Positions 14,898 through 19,659 of a stretch of 19,659 bases of DNA are shown piece after piece. Made by a program: the position numbers and the translations under genes. The notes beneath the pieces are model-generated. The model searched no databases. It was not told the DNA's origin and saw only the letters and a program-made list of their open reading frames with translations. The DNA is taken from NCBI GenBank assembly GCA_028702395.1, contig JAQVOV010000005.1, forward strand, positions 18,467-38,125, written 5' to 3'. Origin of the DNA: Candidatus Omnitrophota bacterium. GTDB taxonomy: Bacteria; Omnitrophota; Gorgyraeia; JABMRN01. The stretch's first letter is position 1; every line of letters starts with the position of its first letter.

Positions 14898-14971
14898 ATC
14901 CCTCGGAAGTAAAAGGCAGTGCCTTTTCCAACTCCTCGGGATTAATTAAAGAAATTTTTCTGTACGAAAAA
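14898..14971 (+). repeat. Two-hairpin module 1 (after gyrA)
   Basis: Hairpin A, 14898-14942 (45 bp): ATCCC pairs with GGGAT, then a UC/UC internal loop, a G-C pair, and an inner stem AAAAGGC/GCCTTTT around AGT. The linker TTAATTAAAG leads to hairpin B: TTTTTC (14955-14960) and GAAAAA (14966-14971). It lies 3 bp past the gyrA stop and could form the 3' end of gyrA mRNA. Confidence 0.7.
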
Positions 14972-14986
14972 GAGCGTTTGGCATAT

Positions 14987-15069
14987 ATCCCTCGTAAGAG
15001 AAAAACAGTGCTTTTCTCTTCTACTCGGGATTAATTTAAGGACTTTCCCTTTTAGGAAAAGTCCTTAAA
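14987..15069 (+). repeat. Two-hairpin module 2 (upstream of tRNA-Glu)
   Basis: Hairpin A, 14987-15031 (45 bp): ATCCC-TC-G-TAAG at the left and CTTCTA-C-TC-GGGAT at the right, with inner stem AAGAGAAAA/TTTTCTCTT. The TTAATT linker leads to hairpin B, TTTAAGGACTTT (15035-15046) pairing with AAAGTCCTTAAA (15058-15069). The stem sequences differ from module 1 but still pair. Confidence 0.7.
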
Positions 15070-15083
15070 AATTAAAAAAAGAC

Positions 15084-15112
15084 TTGCATAGAAGAAGATC
15101 AGCGTGTATAAT
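15084..15112 (+). promoter_or_regulatory. tRNA-Glu promoter
   Basis: TTGCAT (15084-15089) and TATAAT (15107-15112) are separated by 17 bp. Transcription would start near 15119, giving a 5' leader of about 37 nt for RNase P to remove. Confidence 0.75.
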
Positions 15113-15155
15113 CTGCTTCTTAATTAAAAAAAAGACGATATTTTATATACATATA

Positions 15156-15233
15156 GACCCCATCGTCTAGTCTGGCCTAGGACATCAGATTTTCATTCTG
15201 ACGACACGGGTTCGAATCCCGTTGGGGTCGCCA
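15156..15233 (+). tRNA. tRNA-Glu (anticodon UUC)
   Basis: A full cloverleaf can be drawn. The acceptor GACCCCA (15156-15162) pairs with TGGGGTC (15223-15229). The D-stem is GTC/GAC. The anticodon stem TCAGA/TCTGA encloses the loop TTTTCAT, whose anticodon TTC (15192-15194) reads GAA. The T-arm carries GGTTCGAATCC. Discriminator G (15230) and an encoded CCA complete it. The G discriminator suits tRNA-Glu. It has its own promoter and intrinsic terminator, and lies between the gyrase genes and a signalling operon. Confidence 0.97.
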
Positions 15234-15236
15234 AAT

Positions 15237-15272
15237 AAAAGCTATTGAGAGAGCTCAATAGCTTTTTTATTT
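15237..15272 (+). terminator. tRNA-Glu intrinsic terminator
   Basis: AAAAGCTATTGAG pairs with CTCAATAGCTTTT around AGAG, followed by T-T-A-T-T-T. It begins 3 bases after the CCA end of the tRNA. Confidence 0.9.
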
Positions 15273-15320
15273 CAAGGGCATTGTGCTGTCAAAAGGAATG
15301 AATAAAACTTCCAAAATCCA

Positions 15321-15473
15321 AAAAAGAGGAGATTTTGTATATGATCCCTCGTAAGGCCAATGACATGCATTGTCCTTTCCCTCGCAAGAAGAAAGGCAAT
15401 ATTCTTCTTCTGCTCGGGACTCCCGATGGTCGCTACACGGGATTAATTAAAGAACTTTTTCTATTCGAAAAAG
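15321..15473 (+). repeat. Two-hairpin module 3, enlarged, with leading direct repeat
   Basis: The first 53 bases (15321-15373) recur at 15468-15520 with one mismatch. Hairpin A spans 15344-15443 (100 bp instead of 45): it opens ATCCCTCGTAAGGCC and ends CACGGGATTAATT, and holds a nested hairpin at 15379-15418 that starts CCCTCG and ends CTCGGG with inner stem AAGAAGA/TCTTCTT. Hairpin B is CTTTTTC/GAAAAAG at 15455-15473. This may be two units fused by recombination. Confidence 0.7.
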
Positions 15474-15570
15474 AGGAGATTTTGTATTTGATCCCTCGTA
15501 AGGCCAATGACATGCATTGTACTTCTACTCGGGATTAATTAAAGAACTTTTTCTATTCGAAAAAGTTCTT
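15468..15570 (+). repeat. Two-hairpin module 4 (upstream of the signalling operon)
   Basis: Hairpin A is 15491-15535 (45 bp), with ATCCC-TC-G-TAAG and CTTCTA-C-TC-GGGAT around inner stem CAATG/CATTG. Hairpin B is the strongest of the set: AAGAACTTTTTC (15542-15553) pairs with GAAAAAGTTCTT (15559-15570). TTAATTAA flanks it on both sides. It ends 13 bp before the -35 element of the next operon. Confidence 0.75.
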
Positions 15571-15583
15571 CTTAATTAAAACC

Positions 15584-15612
15584 TTGACAAAAAGAGGCTT
15601 TTATATTATAAC
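15584..15612 (+). promoter_or_regulatory. Promoter of the signal-transduction operon
   Basis: TTGACA (15584-15589) and TATAAC (15607-15612) are 17 bp apart. Transcription would start near 15619, about 88 nt before the first gene. No other feature is evident in that leader. Confidence 0.75.
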
Positions 15613-15706
15613 TTAATAGGAAAAAAGAGAAAAAGAAGAAGGCGAATGGAAAACATGGTCAAGAAAAAACAAAAAAGAAACTTATAAAATAAAGAAAGGG
15701 GTTATT

Positions 15707-16267
15707 ATGAAAGTTTTCACAACAGGGGATGTGGCTAGTTTTTGCAATGTTACGCATAGATGTATTTTGCAATGGATAAAAGAAGGACGGATCAAAACAT
15801 TTAAAACACCGGGAAATCATAATAGAATAAAAGAAAAAGATCTATTGGATTTTTTAAAGGCTTACAATATGCCTGTGCCCACACAACTAAAAGGCGGCAG
15901 CATAAAAAGAAAGCTTTTAATAATAGATGATGACAAAAATGAGATATCTTCCATAAAGAGGCTTTTAAGCAAAGAAAAAGGATATATAGTGGAATTTGCA
16001 TATAACGGATTTGAAGCAGCTCAAAAACTATATGATGTAAAGCCCGATCTTGTTGTTGTAGATATTCGTATGCCTGGAATGGATGGCTATGATGTAATAA
16101 GATATATAAAAGATATAAGCGGCGATGATGATATAAAAATAATAGCGTTCTCAGGATTTTTTACTGAAAGCGGAAAAAAGAAATGTATCGAAACAGGCGC
16201 AGATAAATGCCTGGATAAACCTTATAAACCTAAAGACCTATTAAGCAGCATAACAGAGCTTGTATAG
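15707..16267 (+). CDS. MerR/excisionase-type HTH fused to a response-regulator receiver
   Basis: A 186-residue two-domain protein. Residues 1-55 resemble the small winged HTH of MerR/excisionase proteins: F-T-T-G-D-V-A-S-F-C-N-V-T, then W-I-K-E-G-R-I-K-T-F-K-T-P-G-N-H-N-R-I. Residues 68-186 are a receiver with acidic cluster Asp74-76, phospho-acceptor Asp119 (V-V-V-D-I-R-M-P-G-M-D-G) and Lys171 (L-D-K-P-Y-K-P). The DNA-binding domain is at the N-terminus, reverse of the common order. The ATG at 15707 is preceded by A-A-A-G-G-G-G. As first gene behind the promoter, with the only recognisable DNA-binding domain of the operon, it is the likely transcriptional output. Targets are unknown. Confidence 0.85.
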   Translation: MKVFTTGDVASFCNVTHRCILQWIKEGRIKTFKTPGNHNRIKEKDLLDFLKAYNMPVPTQLKGGSIKRKLLIIDDDKNEISSIKRLLSKEKGYIVEFAYNGFEAAQKLYDVKPDLVVVDIRMPGMDGYDVIRYIKDISGDDDIKIIAFSGFFTESGKKKCIETGADKCLDKPYKPKDLLSSITELV

Positions 16268-16276
16268 AGAACTCTT

Positions 16277-17005
16277 ATGAAACAAGAGGCTGTGTCTAAA
16301 AAAAAGGAATATGATATTTTGGCAAATAGCCTCTTGCCGCGATTGATGCCCGGGATCATTCATGAGATAAATAATCCTCTAGGTGTTATTCTTAATAATA
16401 ATGAAACCTTGAAAGGATATGCTAAAGAGATTGTAAACGGGACAGATAAAAAAAACAAAAACAATGAAACAAGCGATCATATCAAAGAAGACCTCCCAGT
16501 TATATTGGAGGAGATCGAAGAATCTGCTCTGAAAATATCGGCGATAATAAGAGGGCTGCAAATATTAACTGCAGCTGAAGAAGAGCAAAGAACAGTGTCC
16601 ATAAACGATCTTGTAGATAGAGTTTTAGATGTTTGCTGGAATGAATTCAAATATAATTTCAAAGTAATAAAAAAATATTCGGTTATCTCCAAAACAAGGA
16701 TAAACACTAAAGAAACAGGGCTGATCCTTTTGATCCTTTTTATAGATGTTGTAGATGTGTTGAAGAATAGCGGGGAGATAGAGATCTACACAGGTCAAAA
16801 AAACAATAAGCTTTTTGTGACCATAGAAGATAATAGAGAGAGAAAACAGCAAGGAAAGCATCCTTTATTTGACAAGATAGCTTGTCAAACAAAAAAGGAA
16901 AACGAATGGAATATAGAAAGAGAAAAGAATAAGCAAAAAACAAGACTTTTAACAGCAAAAACAAAAAAAGGACAAAAAACAACGCTAGAGATCTTTACGC
17001 AATAG
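16277..17005 (+). CDS. Histidine-kinase-like protein with degenerate ATPase domain
   Basis: A 242-residue soluble protein without membrane segments. Helix 1 of a kinase dimerisation domain is clear: G-I-I-H-E-I-N-N-P-L-G-V with His29, followed by an unusually charged spacer and helix 2 (I-L-E-E-I-E-E-S-A-L-K-I-S-A-I-I-R-G-L). The region after it aligns with a HATPase domain but lacks its key motifs. The N-box L-x-N-A is L-F-I-D-V-V-D, with Asp for the metal-binding Asn. The G1 motif D-x-G-x-G reads D-N-R-E-R-K. The G2 lid G-x-G-L-G is absent. The protein therefore probably cannot bind ATP normally, yet keeps a phosphorylatable His, so it could work as a phosphotransfer protein. It starts 9 nt after the upstream gene. 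Confidence 0.8.
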   Translation: MKQEAVSKKKEYDILANSLLPRLMPGIIHEINNPLGVILNNNETLKGYAKEIVNGTDKKNKNNETSDHIKEDLPVILEEIEESALKISAIIRGLQILTAAEEEQRTVSINDLVDRVLDVCWNEFKYNFKVIKKYSVISKTRINTKETGLILLILFIDVVDVLKNSGEIEIYTGQKNNKLFVTIEDNRERKQQGKHPLFDKIACQTKKENEWNIEREKNKQKTRLLTAKTKKGQKTTLEIFTQ

Positions 17006-17022
17006 CATAAAGGACGTGCACC

Positions 17023-18168
17023 ATGGTAGATATTCTTGTTCTTGATGATGAAAAAAACGTTCTTTCTTCAATAAAAAGAACCCTGAGAAAAATGGATATC
17101 ACTTCTTACGGGACAACCCAGAGTTCCGAGGCTTTAAGCTTTTTAGAAGAAAACAAAGTAAAAGTCGTTATGGTTGATCAGCGCATGCCGCAAGTTTCAG
17201 GATTGGATTTTCTTTCCGAGATCAAAACAAAATTTCCCTACATAGTGAGAATTCTATTTACAGGATATGAAGATATTGCAGTTACGGAAAAAGCAATAAA
17301 CAGTGGAGAAGTCTATAAATTCATCAAAAAACCTTGGGAAGAAAAATATTTAAAGGAAACAATAAAGGACTCTGTAACTAAATACGACAAAGAATTTTCT
17401 TTCAGAAAACTTCTTACTATCATAGAACAAAAAAACAAAGAGTTAGAAAGCTTATATAAGCAGCAAAAACTTTTAGCTTCCACCATTGCTCACGAATTAC
17501 GTGCTCCTTTGACCGGAATAAAGGCATCCTTGCAGATCCTTGCAAGTGGGCAGCCTGGCAAACTTTCAAGCGAACAAAAAAAATTCATACAAAAAGCTAT
17601 AAATATAACAAATAGGGTCATTAGATTAGCAAATGAAGTTCTAGATATGTCTAAATTGGAACGGGGAAAAGAACCTTTGCATCTTAAACAATGGGATATC
17701 AATAAAATGGTCAAAGAAATAGCGGAAGAATTTAAGGCTGTTGCAGCGGATAAAGGACTTGCTTTAGAACTTGAAGAAAAGCATGTTTTTCCATTAATAG
17801 TGATTGATAGGGATAAAATAATGGAAGTGCTGGAGAACCTGATAAATAATGCTATAAAATATACCAGAAAAGGAAAAATAAAAATAGGCATAGAAAAAAA
17901 CAAAAAAGAAGTGCAAATAAGCGTAAGAGATACGGGAGAAGGTGTTAATGAAGAAGACAAAAAAAGAATATTCCAAAAATTTGAACAAGGAAAACATGGA
18001 CAAAAAACCACAGGGTCTGGGTTAGGTCTTTCTATAAGCAAAGAAATAATTTTACAGCATGGAGGGCGAATTTGGGTGGAATCAAAAGAACAAGAAGGAA
18101 GCAGTTTTTTTATTACGATCCCCTTGGATGCAACCGTTATATTCAAAAAGCAAAGAGAACATGAATAA
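17023..18168 (+). CDS. Receiver-histidine kinase fusion (REC-HisKA-HATPase)
   Basis: A 381-residue cytosolic hybrid with its receiver in front. Residues 1-120 are the receiver: Asp8-Asp9, acceptor Asp52 (V-M-V-D-Q-R-M-P), and the R-I-L-F-T-G-Y-E-D with K-F-I-K-K-P-W ending typical of receivers in RpfG-like proteins. A coiled segment (about 125-150) leads to the H-box I-A-H-E-L-R-A-P-L with His157. The ATPase is intact: N-box N-L-I-N-N-A-I-K-Y, G1 D-T-G-E-G, F-box F-E-Q, G2 G-S-G-L-G-L-S-I. It is the only apparently active kinase in the operon and probably feeds the other receivers. No sensor or membrane domain is present, so input would come through its own receiver. Its end overlaps the next gene by 8 bp. 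Confidence 0.93.
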   Translation: MVDILVLDDEKNVLSSIKRTLRKMDITSYGTTQSSEALSFLEENKVKVVMVDQRMPQVSGLDFLSEIKTKFPYIVRILFTGYEDIAVTEKAINSGEVYKFIKKPWEEKYLKETIKDSVTKYDKEFSFRKLLTIIEQKNKELESLYKQQKLLASTIAHELRAPLTGIKASLQILASGQPGKLSSEQKKFIQKAINITNRVIRLANEVLDMSKLERGKEPLHLKQWDINKMVKEIAEEFKAVAADKGLALELEEKHVFPLIVIDRDKIMEVLENLINNAIKYTRKGKIKIGIEKNKKEVQISVRDTGEGVNEEDKKRIFQKFEQGKHGQKTTGSGLGLSISKEIILQHGGRIWVESKEQEGSSFFITIPLDATVIFKKQREHE

Positions 18169-18925
18169 AAAGAAGAACAAAAAAAAAGAACACATCCTTA
18201 TAATAGATGACGATACAGATCTTTGTGAAATACTGAAGTACACTCTCTCAAAAAGAGGATACAAAATATCTGTTGCCCATAACGGGAAAGAAGGAATAAT
18301 AAACCTTAAAAAAAACTCACCAGATCTGATCGTTTTGGACCTGCATTTACCTGAAATGGGGGGAATAGAGTTTCTGGAACATATAAAAGATAAGGATAAT
18401 CTGACAAAATACCCGGTCCTTATTTTAACAGCTAGAAAAGAAACAAAGGAACTTTTTAAAAATTTAGACGTAAAAGGGTTTATTGATAAACCTTTTGAGA
18501 TGGAGATATTTGTAGGGAAAATAAAGAATATTCTTGGAAAAAAAGAAAAAAGAAAAACCTTTAAAAAAAAGAACGGCACTGTTCTTTTAGCAGAATATGA
18601 TCAAAAGATATTTGACAAGATAGCATTGCTATGTTTAAACAAGGGAAAAACGATTATTTCAGCCAAAACAGGGGTAGAGGCAATAGAAAGAGCAAACAAC
18701 AAAGGACCTGATCTTTGCTTGATCTCCCTTAATTTACCGGATCTTTCAGGAGACTTGGTCGCGTATAGAATAAAAAAGCTAGAAGCGACCAGAGACAAAA
18801 AGGTTATTGTATACAATACAGAAGCAAACATAGGGCAAAAAACCGATATATTGGAGCTATGTACAAAAGAAGGGGTTAAATATAGCTCAATAACAGTTTT
18901 TGAGCAGCTATTAGAAGAAATTTAA
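18161..18925 (+). CDS. Tandem receiver protein (active REC plus pseudo-receiver)
   Basis: A 254-residue protein with two receiver domains joined by a Lys-rich linker (about 126-138). REC1 is complete: I-I-D-D-D at 14-18, acceptor Asp60 in V-L-D-L-H-L-P-E-M-G-G, Thr90, and Lys110 in I-D-K-P-F. REC2 (139-254) keeps the fold pattern, including N-L-P-D-L-S-G, but the acceptor position is Ser189 (L-I-S-L-N-L-P), only Glu145 remains of the acidic pair, and the Lys-Pro after strand 5 is missing. REC2 is thus probably not phosphorylated. I chose the ATG at 18161, which overlaps the upstream stop (ATGAATAA); a start at 18059 would bury 102 bp more in the previous gene. No output domain is visible. Confidence 0.88.
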   Translation: MNKKKNKKKEHILIIDDDTDLCEILKYTLSKRGYKISVAHNGKEGIINLKKNSPDLIVLDLHLPEMGGIEFLEHIKDKDNLTKYPVLILTARKETKELFKNLDVKGFIDKPFEMEIFVGKIKNILGKKEKRKTFKKKNGTVLLAEYDQKIFDKIALLCLNKGKTIISAKTGVEAIERANNKGPDLCLISLNLPDLSGDLVAYRIKKLEATRDKKVIVYNTEANIGQKTDILELCTKEGVKYSSITVFEQLLEEI

Positions 18926-18986
18926 TGAGGGGTATAATAATTTAAAAGGCACGAAAGAGAAAAAAGGAAGAGAAAAAAAAATATTT

Positions 18987-19370
18987 ATGAAACAAAAAAA
19001 AATGCTTGTAATAGATGATTCTCCTACAGATGCAGATATCATAAAAGAATATCTATCAAAGGAGGCTCAAATATATGTTGCCACTTCCGGAGAAGAGGGG
19101 ATAAAGCTGGCAAAAGAGATAATCCCTAATATAATAATTCTGGATATTATCATGCCCGGGTTATCAGGTATTGAAACTTGCGAAAAACTTAGGCAAATAA
19201 AAGAACTTAAAAACACAACGATCATAGTTTCGAGTTTAAAAAATGACATTAATGATATGATAGCAGCTTTTAAGGCAGGAGCAGATGATTATATGGTCAA
19301 GCCCCCATACCCTGAATTTTTAATAAAAAAAATAAGGATATATTTGAATGTGAATAAGGGGGAAAACTAA
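18987..19370 (+). CDS. Single-domain response regulator
   Basis: A 127-residue, CheY-like receiver without output domain. It has V-I-D-D-S at 8-12, acceptor Asp53 in I-L-D-I-I-M-P-G-L-S-G, Ser82/Ser83 at the switch position and Lys105 in Y-M-V-K-P-P, so all catalytic residues are present. A 61-nt, A-rich gap separates it from the tandem receiver gene; I found no terminator there. It shares one base with the next gene (TAATG), hinting at joint translation with the membrane protein. It may shuttle phosphate to or from the kinase at 17023-18168; partner choice is inferred only from gene proximity. Confidence 0.92.
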   Translation: MKQKKMLVIDDSPTDADIIKEYLSKEAQIYVATSGEEGIKLAKEIIPNIIILDIIMPGLSGIETCEKLRQIKELKNTTIIVSSLKNDINDMIAAFKAGADDYMVKPPYPEFLIKKIRIYLNVNKGEN

Positions 19371-19630
19371 TGGCATTAGAGGAAAAAATAGACAAAATCA
19401 AAAGCAGTAAATGGCTGTTTTCTCCATTATCAATAATTATTGCTTTCTTGGTTGTAGGGCCGCTTGCTTTAGTGCTGGTTTTTATGTCCCCTTTTTTAAC
19501 TAAAAAGAAAAAGATCATATGGGCAATAGTTATAATCATCCTATCAGCCTTGCTTTTAATTGTTACGATAAAAGCATCTAAGGAAATCATCAACTATTAT
19601 AAAATCGTTTTTGGACCAATGACCTATTAG
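19370..19630 (+). CDS. Small two-helix membrane protein of unknown function
   Basis: I do not recognise this 86-residue protein. A short charged N-terminus (residues 1-14) is followed by two hydrophobic segments, about 17-42 (S-P-L-S-I-I-I-A-F-L-V-V-G-P-L-A-L-V-L-V-F) and 48-67 (I-I-W-A-I-V-I-I-I-L-S-A-L-L-L-I-V-T), joined by the basic loop T-K-K-K-K. By the positive-inside rule that loop is cytoplasmic. The ATG overlaps the upstream stop by one base and A-A-G-G-G-G-G-A precedes it, so it is the last visible gene of the operon. It could anchor or sense for the soluble phosphorelay, which otherwise has no membrane component, but nothing in its sequence proves this. Confidence 0.75.
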   Translation: MALEEKIDKIKSSKWLFSPLSIIIAFLVVGPLALVLVFMSPFLTKKKKIIWAIVIIILSALLLIVTIKASKEIINYYKIVFGPMTY

Positions 19631-19659
19631 GATTTTCAAGGGAAAAGGCAGGAAAGTCT

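Noticed and set aside
15335..15538. Open frame of 67 codons with a repeated L-I-P-R-K-A-N-D-M-H-C motif
   Set aside because: It runs through the hairpin modules, and the internal repetition of the peptide only mirrors the 53-bp DNA repeat. No ribosome-binding site or protein family is apparent.
17490..18146. Long open frame opposite the receiver-kinase gene (218 codons)
   Set aside because: It is the antisense shadow of an intact histidine kinase with all motifs, and has no recognisable domain.
18059..18160. Upstream start for the tandem receiver gene
   Set aside because: It would add 34 residues unlike a receiver and overlap the kinase's conserved G2 region. The ATG at 18161 overlaps the kinase stop by only 8 bp, as expected in an operon.

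Overview
The window looks like the replication-origin region of an AT-rich bacterial chromosome. It has the classical order rpmH-rnpA-yidD-yidC-(jag) on the minus strand, diverging from dnaA-dnaN-(dciA-like)-gyrB-gyrA on the plus strand, with parA/parB and pyrR/pyrB further out on the minus strand. YidC has the long form with a large periplasmic domain and GyrB carries the long insertion in its C-terminal half. Both are usual in diderm lineages, so I infer a Gram-negative-type cell. The intergenic DNA contains GC-rich palindromes (CCTGCCTGCC paired with GGCAGGCAGG, and GTAGGGGCGTATTG with its complement). Repeats of this kind are familiar to me from uncultivated candidate phyla such as Omnitrophota-like bacteria, but that placement is a guess.

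Layout, left to right. Positions 11-1583 (minus) hold pyrB and pyrR, the start of a pyrimidine operon. It has a near-consensus promoter and a leader with a PyrR-type hairpin and an intrinsic terminator. Four DnaA-box-like sites lie between pyrR and pyrB. Positions 1797-3487 (minus) hold parB and parA, bracketed by two identical 28-bp palindromes. Positions 3488-4169 are a gene-free, repeat-rich stretch with two perfect 18-bp parS-like palindromes, probably the centromere of the ParAB system. Positions 4170-6589 (minus) are jag (N-terminal domain only), yidC, yidD, rnpA and rpmH, which form one tight operon.

Positions 6590-8456 contain the rpmH-dnaA spacer with promoter and DnaA boxes, dnaA, and an AT-rich dnaA-dnaN spacer with box-like sites. 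One or both spacers probably form oriC. Positions 8457-14894 (plus) are dnaN, a DUF721/DciA-like gene standing where recF often lies, gyrB and gyrA. Positions 14895-15706 hold a tRNA-Glu(UUC) with its own promoter and terminator, set among four copies of a two-hairpin repeat module whose stems vary in sequence but keep pairing.

Positions 15707-19630 (plus) are a compact signal-transduction operon behind a consensus promoter: a MerR-like HTH fused to a receiver; a histidine-kinase-like protein that keeps its phospho-acceptor His but has lost ATP-site motifs; a receiver-kinase fusion that looks fully active; a tandem receiver whose second domain lacks its Asp; a single-domain receiver; and a two-helix membrane protein. 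Together they look like a branched phosphorelay with no membrane sensor visible in the window. Its input and output are unknown.

No transposase, CRISPR array or rRNA gene is visible. The points most worth a second look are the hairpin modules around tRNA-Glu, the parS/repeat region, the DnaA boxes in front of pyrB, the pyr leader, and the partly catalytically dead phosphorelay.
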